A DNA stretch of 64,000 nucleotides from Pseudorhodobacter ferrugineus DSM 5888 (GTDB lineage: Bacteria; Pseudomonadota; Alphaproteobacteria; Rhodobacterales; Rhodobacteraceae), in NCBI RefSeq assembly GCF_000420745.1, contig NZ_ATVN01000015.1, positions 36,563 through 100,562 on the forward strand, read 5' to 3'. The notes under the pieces are model-generated. The model saw only the letters and a list, made by a program, of their open reading frames with translations. It did no database searches and was not told the DNA's origin. The position numbers were made by a program, and so were the translations under genes. Position 1 is the stretch's first letter, and each line of letters opens with the position of its first letter. Positions 8,864 through 18,400 of the stretch are shown here, one piece after another.

Positions 8864-8992
8864 ATGACAGGTTCCAAATTTCTGCCGCTTGCAGCGCTTT
8901 TGCTGCTGGCCACTCTTGCGGGCTGTGGCACGATTGACGGTATTGGCCGCGATCTTTCCGGCGCGTCCAACCGCGTGTCCAATATGCTGTAA
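8864..8992 (+). CDS. Entericidin-like small lipoprotein
   Basis: A 42-residue protein beginning MTGSKFLPLAALLLLATLAG followed by Cys21. The lipobox LAGC predicts cleavage and lipidation at the Cys, leaving a mature peptide of about 22 residues (CGTIDGIGRDLSGA...). Length, lipobox and GIGRD segment match the EcnA/EcnB entericidin family of envelope lipoproteins. A GAGAG ribosome site lies just upstream of the ATG. The stop codon overlaps an ATG (TAATG) that could be an alternative start of eptA. Biological role in this group is unknown. Confidence 0.8.
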   Translation: MTGSKFLPLAALLLLATLAGCGTIDGIGRDLSGASNRVSNML

Positions 8993-9084
8993 TGTCGCGG
9001 GGGCTTGAGCGTGCGTTCCGAAAGGCGTATCGCGTTGATGAGGGGTCTGACAGGCCCAAAAACATCGAGAAAAGGTCCATAGCT

Positions 9085-10728
9085 GTGACAGCTCCCCTTA
9101 CCCATTCCGCACCGTTCTGGCAGCGGCGTCCCACCGTCAACGCGCTTGTGTTGAATGTGGCCACAGCCCTTTTCATTCTTGCAGCACACAACGTGACCTT
9201 TTGGGGCCGCGTTGGTGTGGCGTTTGACGGGCATGTGCTGACCGTTGCAATTTTCGCAGGCGCGATTTTTGCGCTGACGCTGCTTTTGATAGCCCTGTTT
9301 GCGGTGCGTTGGCTGCAAAAGCCGATGTTGGCGTTTTTCCTGATTTTGGGTGCGGTGACATCCTATTACCAAGACACGCTTGGCGCCACGATCGACCGTG
9401 AGATGATCCAGAACGCGATCACAACAACAGTCACTGAATCCAAACATCTGATCACGGCAAGCTTTGTGTTTCATGTGCTGTGGGCGGGCATCTTGCCGGC
9501 CGCAGTGGTGTTTTGGGTCAAGGTCGCGCGGGCACCGCTTGTGCGGGCCGCTGTGATCTGGGCAGGCACTGTGGCGGTGTCGGTGGTCTTGTGCGTTGGG
9601 TTGTTGCTGACGCAGTTTGCAACCTTTTCGGTGGTCTTGCGCGCGCAAAAACAGATGATGGCCGCTTACCAGCCCGGCGCGCCGCTGACCGGCACCTTGC
9701 GCTATGCACGGATGCTGCAAAAATCCAAGGCGCTGCCATTGCAGGCTTATGGCACCGATGCCAAGCCTTCGGCCCGTTTGGCCGCTGTGGAAAAGCCCGT
9801 TTTGCTGGTTGTGGTCGCTGGCGAAACCGCGCGCGCGCAAAACTGGAGCCTTGGCGGCTATGGCCCTGTTACCAACCCCGAGCTGGCCAAGCGCGACATT
9901 ACCTATTTCCCGAATGTGTCGTCATGCGGGACGGCCACGGCCGTATCACTGCCCTGTATGTTCGCCAGTTACGGGCGGGCCGATTACAGCTATGACAAGG
10001 GTGTCAGCACCGAAAACATGCTCGATATTCTGGCCCGCGCTGGGTATCACGTCGAATGGTGGGACAATAACACCGGCGACAAAGGCATCGCCAAACGTCA
10101 AACGCTTGAAATGGTCCTCAAGTCCACCGACCCGCGCTATTGCGCCGATGGGGAATGCACGGATGGTATTTTTCTTGATAAACTGACGGACTATGCCGAC
10201 AGCATAACCCAAAACACGGTGCTGGTGCTGCATATGATCGGCAGCCACGGGCCATCCTATTATTTGCGCTATCCTGCGGAATTTGAACATTTCACCCCGA
10301 CCTGCAAGACGGCCGAGTTGAAGACCTGTTCGACCGAAGAAATCACCAATGCCTATGACAACACGATCGTCTATACCGATCATATTCTGGCCAGCATGAT
10401 CGACATTCTGGCGGCGCAAACCAAGGCGACATCGGCGCTGTTCTATGCGTCCGATCACGGCGAGTCGCTGGGCGAAGGTGGGCTGTATCTGCACGGCGCA
10501 CCCTATTTCATGGCGCCTGAATACCAGACCCGCGTGCCGATGCTGACTTGGATACCCGCAGATTACGAGGCGGCCCTTGGACTTCAGCCAGGCTGTCTTG
10601 CCGCTGGAAAGGCTGCCGAGATCAGCCACGACAATATGTTCAGCACAGTGCTAAGCCTTGCAGGGGTTGAAACCTCGGTGATTGACCCTGCCCTTGATCT
10701 GATCGGACCCTGCCGCAATGCAAGCTGA
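9085..10728 (+). CDS. eptA: Lipid A phosphoethanolamine transferase
   Basis: Inner-membrane enzyme that moves phosphoethanolamine from phosphatidylethanolamine to lipid A, releasing diacylglycerol and lowering surface negative charge. About 547 residues: an N-terminal domain with five hydrophobic segments (roughly residues 15-190), then a periplasmic alkaline-phosphatase-like domain. Key motifs are SSCGTATAVSLPCMF, whose Thr is the phosphate-accepting nucleophile, and SDHGESLGEGGLYLHG for zinc binding, plus several paired Cys. The GTG at 9085 has AAAGG nine bases upstream and fits the family N-terminus; an ATG at 8992 is the alternative. It overlaps dgkA by 11 bases. Confidence 0.92.
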   Translation: MTAPLTHSAPFWQRRPTVNALVLNVATALFILAAHNVTFWGRVGVAFDGHVLTVAIFAGAIFALTLLLIALFAVRWLQKPMLAFFLILGAVTSYYQDTLGATIDREMIQNAITTTVTESKHLITASFVFHVLWAGILPAAVVFWVKVARAPLVRAAVIWAGTVAVSVVLCVGLLLTQFATFSVVLRAQKQMMAAYQPGAPLTGTLRYARMLQKSKALPLQAYGTDAKPSARLAAVEKPVLLVVVAGETARAQNWSLGGYGPVTNPELAKRDITYFPNVSSCGTATAVSLPCMFASYGRADYSYDKGVSTENMLDILARAGYHVEWWDNNTGDKGIAKRQTLEMVLKSTDPRYCADGECTDGIFLDKLTDYADSITQNTVLVLHMIGSHGPSYYLRYPAEFEHFTPTCKTAELKTCSTEEITNAYDNTIVYTDHILASMIDILAAQTKATSALFYASDHGESLGEGGLYLHGAPYFMAPEYQTRVPMLTWIPADYEAALGLQPGCLAAGKAAEISHDNMFSTVLSLAGVETSVIDPALDLIGPCRNAS

Positions 10729-11119
10729 GCCTCACACCCCCCCCAAACCCCGTCCCGAACGGATTACAGGCATCCGGCATTTGTTTGCCGCAGCGGGCTA
10801 TTCCATCGCGGGCGTGCGCCGATTGTGGGGGGAAACCGCCTTTCGCCATGAGATGCTGGGCCTGCCTGTGGTGTGCGTCCTGTTCTTGGCGATTGGCGCG
10901 CCGTTGTGGGCGTTCGGGGTGTTCGTGATCTTGTGGCTGCTGTTGATCGCGGTTGAGGCGTTGAACACAGCCGTGGAGGCGATTGTCGACCATGTGTCGC
11001 CCGACTGGTCGATTGCGGCGCGCGATGCCAAGGATCTTGGGTCACTGGCAGTGATGGCGCTGCTTTTGGCGAATGGGGTGTTTGTGGGCTATGTGGTGGT
11101 GCGGGGCTTGATGGGCTGA
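10718..11119 (+). CDS. dgkA: Diacylglycerol kinase
   Basis: Integral membrane kinase that phosphorylates diacylglycerol to phosphatidic acid. The 133 residues include three membrane helices and the family signature EALNTAVEAIVDHVSP followed by ARDAKDLGSLAV, which holds the active-site Glu and Asp. The 11-base overlap with eptA implies co-translation. The pairing makes metabolic sense: EptA releases diacylglycerol from phosphatidylethanolamine and DgkA returns it to phospholipid synthesis. The cytoplasmic N-terminus is proline- and arginine-rich and slightly longer than in the E. coli protein. Confidence 0.95.
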   Translation: MQAEPHTPPKPRPERITGIRHLFAAAGYSIAGVRRLWGETAFRHEMLGLPVVCVLFLAIGAPLWAFGVFVILWLLLIAVEALNTAVEAIVDHVSPDWSIAARDAKDLGSLAVMALLLANGVFVGYVVVRGLMG

Positions 11120-11146
11120 TGGCGTTTTAAACCTTCGTTGGCTTAT

Positions 11147-11168
11147 GAGTATTTTTTCAAAGATGAAA
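11147..11168 (+). repeat. Dispersed repeat copy 2 (GAGTATTT / CAAAGATGAAA)
   Basis: Second copy of the 773-794 element, with TTT at the three variable positions. It lies between the convergent ends of dgkA and the cupin regulator, in a 55-base gap. No stem-loop is evident. Confidence 0.5.
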
Positions 11169-11174
11169 TAGCCG

Positions 11175-11795
11175 TCAGGTGAGGGACGTGACCCAAAGGA
11201 CCGTTGCGTCTTCGTCTGACAGGCTGACGACATTATGCCCCATCGAGGCGTCGTAATAGGCGCTGTCGCCGCGGCGAAGATCGACGGCCTCATAAAACTC
11301 CGTATAAAGCCGCGCGACGCCGGTGAGGACATAGAGGAATTCTTCGCCGTCATGGCGCACCCAGCCGTCGAAATCATCAAAGCTGCGGGCGCGGATGGTG
11401 GCGCGGTAGGGCAGCATGGTTTTTTGCACAAGGCCGGGGGCGAGGAGTTCATGTTCATACGTCGTGGTGGGATGGGCCTGCCCTTCGCCCGATTTGGTGA
11501 CAGCCATGCGCCCCATGACCTGATGGCGGCTGGGGGGCGTGAACAGTTGCGGGACCGAAATGGCAAGGCCCCCTGCCAGTTTTTTCAAGGCGTCATAGGT
11601 GGGTGACATCTGCCCGTTTTCGATTTTCGACAAGGTGGAGCGTGCAAGCCCCGCATGGGTTGCCGCCTGTTCCAGCGTCCAGCCGCGCGCGCGACGCAGC
11701 TCGCGCACCCGTGCGCCAAGATCCAGCTGGGCCACGGGCTGGTCGGTCTTTTGCCCATCGCGGGCAATCCGGATCAGATGTTCGCCTTCGCTCAT
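11175..11795 (-). CDS. XRE-family regulator with cupin sensor domain
   Basis: Transcription factor of 206 residues. Residues about 25-80 form a helix-turn-helix (VRELRRARGWTLEQAATHAG, then STLSKIENGQMSPT). The C-terminal half is a cupin barrel (DGEEFLYVLTGVARLY, LRRGDSAYYDASMGHNV) that probably binds a small ligand. The ATG at 11795 has an AAAGGA ribosome site; the longer frame to 11951 would run into the divergent promoter. It is transcribed away from the acyl-CoA ligase at 11883, and the 87-base gap between them should hold its operator, so it probably controls that gene. Ligand unknown. Confidence 0.92.
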   Translation of the reverse strand: MSEGEHLIRIARDGQKTDQPVAQLDLGARVRELRRARGWTLEQAATHAGLARSTLSKIENGQMSPTYDALKKLAGGLAISVPQLFTPPSRHQVMGRMAVTKSGEGQAHPTTTYEHELLAPGLVQKTMLPYRATIRARSFDDFDGWVRHDGEEFLYVLTGVARLYTEFYEAVDLRRGDSAYYDASMGHNVVSLSDEDATVLWVTSLT

Positions 11796-11882
11796 GCGCT
11801 GGTCCTTTGAAATGCTGTCCCTCGCAATACGCGCAGCCGCACGGCCTTGCAACGGCACGGGCTGCGGTTTAGCAACGATCCC

Positions 11883-13415
11883 ATGATCCTTTCGCAAACC
11901 TTGGCCCTGCCTTACCCCGCCTTGCCTGCTGCATTCAACCTTGCGGCGCATGTGTTGGCGCGTGGGGCGGCATTGGCCGACCGTCCGGCGTTGGAATTGC
12001 TATATCCGGATCATACCGAGATTTGGACCTATGCAAAGCTGCAGTCTGCCGTGGCTGGGGTTGCGTCGGGGTTAGTGGCGCTTGGCCTTGGCCCCGGCGA
12101 CCGTGTGTTGATGCGGTTGGGCAATAGCCCCGATTTTCCGGTGCTGTTCTTGGCGGCAATCACGGCGGGGCTTATCCCTGTGCCAACCTCGGCCATGCTG
12201 ACGGGGCCCGAGGTGGCAAAGCTGTGCGATCTGGTGGAACCTGCGCTGATTGTGGTCGATGCAGGCGTGGCGCTGCCGGATGTGCCGCCCTGCCCTGTTT
12301 TGCCCGCAGCCGCACTGCACGAAATGCACGCCTTGCCGCCGCACCCGTTCGCGTTGGGCGATCCCAACCGCCTTGCCTATATCATCTTTACATCTGGCAC
12401 CTCGGGGCGGCCACAAGCGGTGGCCCATGCGCACCGCGCGATTTTGGGCCGCGCGATGATGCTGCAAGGCTGGTACGGATTGACCGCGCAAGACCGCGTT
12501 TTGCATGCGGGCGCGTTCAACTGGACCTATACCTTGGGCACAGGGTTGATGGACCCTTGGACCGTGGGCGCGACCGCGCTGATCCCCGCACCGGGCACGG
12601 GGGCCGAGGCGCTGCCCGCACTTTTGGCCCGCAGCAAGGCCACGATGTTTGCCGCAGCGCCCGGGGTCTACCGCCAAATGCTGCGCAGCCCCTTGGCGCC
12701 TTTGCCCCATCTGCGCCACGGGCTTTCGGCGGGTGAGGCCTTGCCCCAAGCCACCCGCGACGCGTGGTTTGCCGCCACCAACACCCCGATATATGAGGCG
12801 TTTGGCATGTCCGAAATCTCAACCTTCATTTCTGGCTGCCCTGACTGTGCGGCCCCTGCAGGCAGCACAGGATATGCCCAACCGGGTCGCCATGTTGCCG
12901 TGCTGGATGATGCGGGCCACCCTGCCCCCATTGGCACATCCGGCATTCTGGCGGTGGACCGCAACGACCCCGGCCTGTTTCTTGGCTATTACCGTGACGC
13001 CGCCGCGACCAAGGCACGGTTTGCGGGCGATTGGTATCTGACCGGCGACACCGCACAGATGGCCGTGGATGGGGCCATCACCTATCTGGGCCGGCGTGAT
13101 GACATGATGAATGCAGGCGGCTTTCGCGTGTCGCCCCTAGAGGTTGAAGGCGTGATCGCCACCTTGTCCGGCATCACCGATTGCGCCGCGATTGAGGTCG
13201 AGGTGAAACAAGGCGCGACTATTATCGCCTGCGTCTATGCTGCAAACGCGCCGCTGGCCGAGGATGTTTTGCGCCAGCATGCCGACCGCGCCCTTGCCCG
13301 CTATAAACAACCCCGCGCCTATCATCACCTGATGCAATTGCCGCGCAATGCCAATGGCAAGCTGAACCGCCGCGCTTTGCGTGCGCTGTTCGCAGCCCCC
13401 GAAACACCGCTTTAA
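11883..13415 (+). CDS. AMP-binding acyl-CoA/aryl-CoA ligase
   Basis: Adenylate-forming enzyme of 510 residues that should activate a carboxylic acid as acyl-AMP and pass it to CoA. Visible core motifs are IIFTSGTSGRPQAVAHAH (P-loop), YEAFGMSEIS, LTGDTAQMAVDG (with the ribose-binding Asp) and the C-terminal NANGKLNRR with the catalytic Lys. Composition and length resemble benzoate-CoA ligase and medium-chain acyl-CoA ligases; the substrate cannot be read from sequence. It is divergent from a cupin-type regulator and 21 bases upstream of a DsbA-family gene, likely one transcription unit. Confidence 0.92.
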   Translation: MILSQTLALPYPALPAAFNLAAHVLARGAALADRPALELLYPDHTEIWTYAKLQSAVAGVASGLVALGLGPGDRVLMRLGNSPDFPVLFLAAITAGLIPVPTSAMLTGPEVAKLCDLVEPALIVVDAGVALPDVPPCPVLPAAALHEMHALPPHPFALGDPNRLAYIIFTSGTSGRPQAVAHAHRAILGRAMMLQGWYGLTAQDRVLHAGAFNWTYTLGTGLMDPWTVGATALIPAPGTGAEALPALLARSKATMFAAAPGVYRQMLRSPLAPLPHLRHGLSAGEALPQATRDAWFAATNTPIYEAFGMSEISTFISGCPDCAAPAGSTGYAQPGRHVAVLDDAGHPAPIGTSGILAVDRNDPGLFLGYYRDAAATKARFAGDWYLTGDTAQMAVDGAITYLGRRDDMMNAGGFRVSPLEVEGVIATLSGITDCAAIEVEVKQGATIIACVYAANAPLAEDVLRQHADRALARYKQPRAYHHLMQLPRNANGKLNRRALRALFAAPETPL

Positions 13416-13436
13416 CCGAACCGAATGGACCCTGTT

Positions 13437-14102
13437 ATGATCCGCCTTGATATCTTCTCCGACCCGATTTGCCCTTGGTGCTATATCGGCAAAACCCTGA
13501 TGGACCGCGCGCTGGAAAGCCGGCCTGATCATCCGTTCAGCGTGGAATGGCACCCGTTTCAGTTGAACCCCACCATGCCCGCCGCAGGCATGGACCGCCG
13601 CGCCTATCTGGAAGGCAAGTTTGGCGGCAAACAACAAGCGGTCGAGGTCTATGGCCGCATTGCCGAGGCTGCGCAAAAGGCGGGGATTGAAATCGACTTT
13701 GGCGCAATTCAGCGTACGCCCAACACGATGAACGCCCACCGTTTGATCCATTGGGCGGGGCTGGAGGGGCGGCAAAATGCCGTTGTGATGGCCCTGTTTC
13801 GCGCCTATTTCAAAGATGGCCGCGATATTGGCAGTACCGACACGCTGGTCGATATTGCCCAAGCCTGCGGCATGGACCCCGAGGCAACCGAGCGCCTGTT
13901 TGCCACCGATGCCGATTTTGCCGACCTTGCCGCGCGCGATACCGATGCCCGCCAAAAAGGGGTCACAGGCGTGCCCGCCTTTCTGATTGCCCAGCAATAT
14001 ATGATGCCAGGCGCGCAACCCGTGGAGACATGGCAACGTGTGATCGACGATTTGCTGGAAACCATCGCGCAAGAGGCGGGCTCCGCGACGCCCACACCCT
14101 GA
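13437..14102 (+). CDS. DsbA-family oxidoreductase (FrnE-like)
   Basis: Thioredoxin-fold protein of 221 residues with an N-terminal active site CPWC (SDPICPWCYIGK) and the cis-proline loop GVTGVPAFLI. The absence of a signal peptide and the CPWC spacing fit the cytoplasmic FrnE or 2-hydroxychromene-2-carboxylate isomerase-like group rather than periplasmic DsbA. Possible roles are thiol-disulfide exchange or glutathione-dependent isomerisation in aromatic degradation, the latter loosely consistent with the preceding CoA ligase. The ATG at 13437 directly precedes the conserved beta strand; an ATG at 13425 is the alternative start. Confidence 0.9.
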   Translation: MIRLDIFSDPICPWCYIGKTLMDRALESRPDHPFSVEWHPFQLNPTMPAAGMDRRAYLEGKFGGKQQAVEVYGRIAEAAQKAGIEIDFGAIQRTPNTMNAHRLIHWAGLEGRQNAVVMALFRAYFKDGRDIGSTDTLVDIAQACGMDPEATERLFATDADFADLAARDTDARQKGVTGVPAFLIAQQYMMPGAQPVETWQRVIDDLLETIAQEAGSATPTP

Positions 14103-14260
14103 CGCCCAGCCCCAGATAGGCCGCGGTCGCAAGTTATGCAGGCGGGCGGTTTTTACCTTGTCCTCCCCCGTTTTGCGGGCGATAGCAGGATCATTGTGCC
14201 GCGTTCTCGCGCTTGCCGCAGTTTGCAGGGCGGGCCGCGCGGCTGTAATCTGATAAAGGC

Positions 14261-15478
14261 ATGGCGACAGTGACCCAATCCATCAAACGCATGGGGCAAC
14301 CCGAATTCATCGCCATGATCGCGATGCTCTTTGCCACCATCGCCTTTTCCATCGACTCTATGCTGCCCGCTTTGCCCACCATCGCGGCCGAGCTGACGCC
14401 CGATGCGCCGAACAAGGCGCAGCTTATCCTGACCAGTTTTGTGCTGGGGATGGGGCTTGGGACGCTGGTGGCAGGGCCATTGTCTGACAGTTTCGGCCGC
14501 CGCCGCATTATCGTTATGGGCGCAATTTTGTATTGTGTGGCCGCCGCTGTGGCCTATTTTGCCCCCACGCTGGAAACCGTTCTGGCCGCGCGTGTGGTAC
14601 AAGGGCTTGGGGCCGCGGCCCCGCGTGTGGTGTCGCTGGCACTGGTGCGCGATTTGTACAAAGGCCGCGATATGGCCCGCGTCGTCAGCTTTGCGATGAT
14701 GATCTTTACGCTGGTCCCTGCGGTGGCACCTCTGGCCGCAAGTGGTGTGATCTCGGCCTTTGGCTGGCGCTTTATCTTTATCACCTTCATTGGGTTTGCC
14801 ATTTTGTCTATGGCGTGGCTGCTGATCCGCCAACCCGAAACGCTGCCCATCGAAAACCGCCGCCCGTTTCGCGCGGCCCCCCTGATCGCGGCCCTCCGCG
14901 AGGTGCTGTCACACCGCACCATCGTGACTACAATCACTGTGCAAACCCTGATTTTGGGCGCGCTTTTCGCGACGCTATCGACCGCGCAACCCATCATCGA
15001 TGTGCAATTCGGGCGTGGCGAGGCGTTTCCCTTGTGGTTCGCGCTGGTCGCCTTATGCGCAGGGACCGCCAGCCCCACGAATGCTGTATTGGTGGGCCGA
15101 TTGGGGATGCGCTATCTGATCACGGCCACGCTGCTCGGACAGCTTGTGCTATCCGCGCTGATGCTGGGTGCCACCTTGTCGGGCCTCATGTCCGAAACGA
15201 TGGGTTTTGCAGCGTTTATCCTGTGGATGATCGGCGTGTTTGCGATGGCGGGGCTGACGTTGGGCAACCTTAACGCGCTGGCGCTGGAACCTGTGGGCCA
15301 TATCGCGGGGATGGCGGCATCCGTGGCGGGGTCTATTTCCACCGTGTTTGCCGTGGTGCTTGCCGCGCCCATCGGGCTTGCCTTTGATGGCAGCTACCTG
15401 CCGCTAATCGTCGGCGTAGCGGTGATGGCGGTCGTGTCATTGGCGCTTATGCTGTCGATCCCGCGCAATAAATCCTAA
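14261..15478 (+). CDS. Bcr/CflA-type drug exporter (MFS)
   Basis: Major facilitator superfamily protein of 405 residues with about twelve hydrophobic segments. The conserved DSMLPALPTIAAEL in helix 1, the loop motif GPLSDSFGRRRIIVMG between helices 2 and 3, and RVVQGLGAAAPRVVSLALVR in helix 4-5 fit the Bcr/CflA proton antiporters (drug resistance transporter family). Substrate unknown; family members export bicyclomycin, sulfonamides or dipeptides. It stands alone: 158 bases separate it from the upstream gene, and mfd converges from the other side with a three-base gap. Confidence 0.92.
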   Translation: MATVTQSIKRMGQPEFIAMIAMLFATIAFSIDSMLPALPTIAAELTPDAPNKAQLILTSFVLGMGLGTLVAGPLSDSFGRRRIIVMGAILYCVAAAVAYFAPTLETVLAARVVQGLGAAAPRVVSLALVRDLYKGRDMARVVSFAMMIFTLVPAVAPLAASGVISAFGWRFIFITFIGFAILSMAWLLIRQPETLPIENRRPFRAAPLIAALREVLSHRTIVTTITVQTLILGALFATLSTAQPIIDVQFGRGEAFPLWFALVALCAGTASPTNAVLVGRLGMRYLITATLLGQLVLSALMLGATLSGLMSETMGFAAFILWMIGVFAMAGLTLGNLNALALEPVGHIAGMAASVAGSISTVFAVVLAAPIGLAFDGSYLPLIVGVAVMAVVSLALMLSIPRNKS

Positions 15479-15481
15479 CGA

Positions 15482-18400
15482 TTACGGGCCCTTGACGGCT
15501 TTCTTTACCGCAACATCCATCAACTTTTCGGCCAGTGCCTTGGCAATGGCAAACGCGCCTTTGATCCGGTCGCTTTCGGTTTTCCAATCCTGCATCAGCA
15601 CGATTTTGTTGCCCGACACCCGCGCCCCGCTTTGGGTTTTGATGAAATCCACCAGCCCTGCAGGGTTGGCAAACTTGTCGTTGTGAAACTGCACCGTGGC
15701 GCCTTTTGGTCCTGCGTCCAGCTTGGCAATGCCCGCCCGTTTGCACATCGCCTTGATCCGCACAACCAGCATCAGGGTGTTCACTTCCTTGGGCAGCGGG
15801 CCGAAACGGTCGATCAACTCGGCGGCAAACCCTTCCAGCTCGACCTTGGTTGCAAGGCCGGATAGGCGGCGATACAGCCCCAAGCGCAGGTCAAGGTCCG
15901 GCACGTAAGCCTCTGGTATCAATACCGGAACGCCCAAATTGATGTTCGGCGCCCATTGGTCATCAACCTCCGCCATCCCCGAAATCTCGCCCGACCGCAG
16001 CTTGGAAATCGTCTCCTCCAACATGGCTTGGTACAGCTCATACCCAACCTCTTTGATATGGCCCGACTGCTCTTCACCCAGCAGGTTCCCCGCGCCGCGC
16101 AAATCAAGGTCGTGGCTGGCAAGGTTGAACCCCGCGCCAAGACTGTCCAAAGACCCCAGCAGCCGCAAACGCTTCATCGCTTGCGGGGTCAGCGGCGCAC
16201 GGGGCTTGGTGGTAAGGAAACAATAGGCCCGCGTTTTGGCGCGCCCGACACGGCCCCGAATTTGGTACAGCTGGGACAGCCCGAACATATCGGCGCGGTG
16301 AATGATCATCGTGTTGGCTGTGGGAATATCCAAACCTGATTCCACAATAGAGGTTGCGACCAGAACGTCCTGTTTTCCATCATAAAAATCGTTCATCCGC
16401 TGGTCAAGGTCGCCTGCCGCCAACTGCCCGTGGGCGACGATATAGGTCACTTCGGGTACATGGGTTTTCAAGAAATCTTCGACAAACGGCAGGTCAGAAA
16501 TGCGCGGCACCACAAAGAAAGACTGCCCGCCGCGATAGCGTTCGCGCAGCAGTGCCTCGCGGATCGTTACAGTATCAAATTCAGACACATAGGTCCGAAT
16601 GGCCAGACGGTCCACCGGCGGCGTGGCGATGATCGACAGGTCGCGCACGCCTGTCAGCGACAATTGCAAGGTGCGCGGAATCGGCGTTGCGGTCAGCGTC
16701 AGCACATGCACGTCCGACCGCATTTCCTTTAGCCGTTCCTTATGCCCCACGCCGAAATGTTGTTCTTCATCAATGACTAACAACCCGATGTTCTTAAACT
16801 TGATTGCCTTGGCCAACACGGCATGGGTGCCGATGACGATATCAACCGTGCCATCGGTCAGGCCTGCGCGCGTGCCGTTCGCATCCTTTGCACTAACAAA
16901 GCGCGACAAGGGTTTGATATTGATTGGAAAACCACGGAACCGTTCAACAAAACTGCGGTAATGTTGGCGCGCCAGCAAGGTCGTCGGCGCAATCACCGCA
17001 ACCTGCATCCCCGACAAGGCCGCGACAAAGGCCGCGCGCATCGCCACCTCGGTTTTGCCAAAGCCCACATCGCCCACGATCAGGCGGTCCATCGGGCTGC
17101 CCGCTTCCAAATCGGCAATCACATCGCCAATCGCCGTTAACTGATCTTCGGTTTCGGTATAGGGGAACCGCGCCGCAAACGCCTCCCACATCGAATGCGG
17201 CGCCTCTAGCACAGGTGCTTTGCGCAAATGCCGCTCGGCCGCGATGCGCATCAGGCGTTCCGCAATCTCGCGGATCCGCGCCTTCAGCTTGGCTTTTTTC
17301 GCCTGCCACGCGCCACCACCCAGTCGGTCAAGCAACCCTTCTTCATGGCCGTATCGGCTTAGAAGTTCAATGTTTTCAACGGGAAGGTACAGCTTGGCGT
17401 TTTCGGCATATTCAATGCTCAGGCATTCATGCGGCGCACCAAGTGCCGTAATCATCTCAAGCCCGTGGTAACGCCCGACCCCGTGTTCGACATGCACAAC
17501 CAAATCGCCGGGCGACAGGGTTTGCACATCGCGCAGGAAATTATCGGCCTTGCGCTTGCGCTTTGGTTTGCCGACCAAACGGTCGCCCAGCACGTCTTGT
17601 TCCGAAATCACCGCCAGCCCCGGTGCGGTAAAACCCGCCTCCAGCGGCCAGATCATCAGGTACAGACCGCCTGTGCCCCGAACGTCGCGAATATCCGCAA
17701 CCTCAACCGCGCCTTCGATGCCTTGGTCGGCAATCAACCCGCGCAGGCGTTCGCGCGCGCCTTCGGACCAGCTGGCCACAACCACATTAGCGCCTTTGCG
17801 CAACACTTTAATGTGATCTGCCAAGGCATTGAACAGGCTTATGTTTTCCTGCTGACGTTCCGGCGCAAAACTGCGCCCCATCCGCCCGCCGGCATCCAAA
17901 ACCTCCGGCCCCGGTGATTGCGCCAGTGGGGATAGTTGCACCACGCGCGTGCCAGACAAGGCCGCCTCCCACGCTGCATCATCCAAATACAGCAACCCCG
18001 GTGCGGCAGGTTTATAGACCGTGTCGACCCGCCCCTTGGCGCGCATCGAGTCCATCCGCGCATCATATTGGTCGTCGATGCTTTCCCACCGCGCAAGCCG
18101 TGCGGGCGTGACCTGATCATCCAGCATGACCGACGCATCCGGCATATAGTCGAACACAGTTTCCATTTCAGCATGGAAGAACGGCAGCCAATGCTCCATC
18201 CCCTGATGTTTGCGCCCCGCGCTGACCGCCTCATAGAGCGGATCATCAGACCCGCCCGCGCCAAATTCCACGCGGTAATTCTGGCGGAACCGCGAAATCG
18301 CCGCCTCGTCTAAAATCACCTCGGACACCGGTGCAAATTCAACCGATTTCAGCTTTTCCGTGGTGCGCTGGGTGTCGGGGTCAAAGCGGCGCGCGCCGTC

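Noticed and set aside
8992..9084. ATG at 8992 as the eptA start
   Set aside because: Adds 31 residues without family similarity and has no ribosome site; the GTG at 9085 is better, though not certain.
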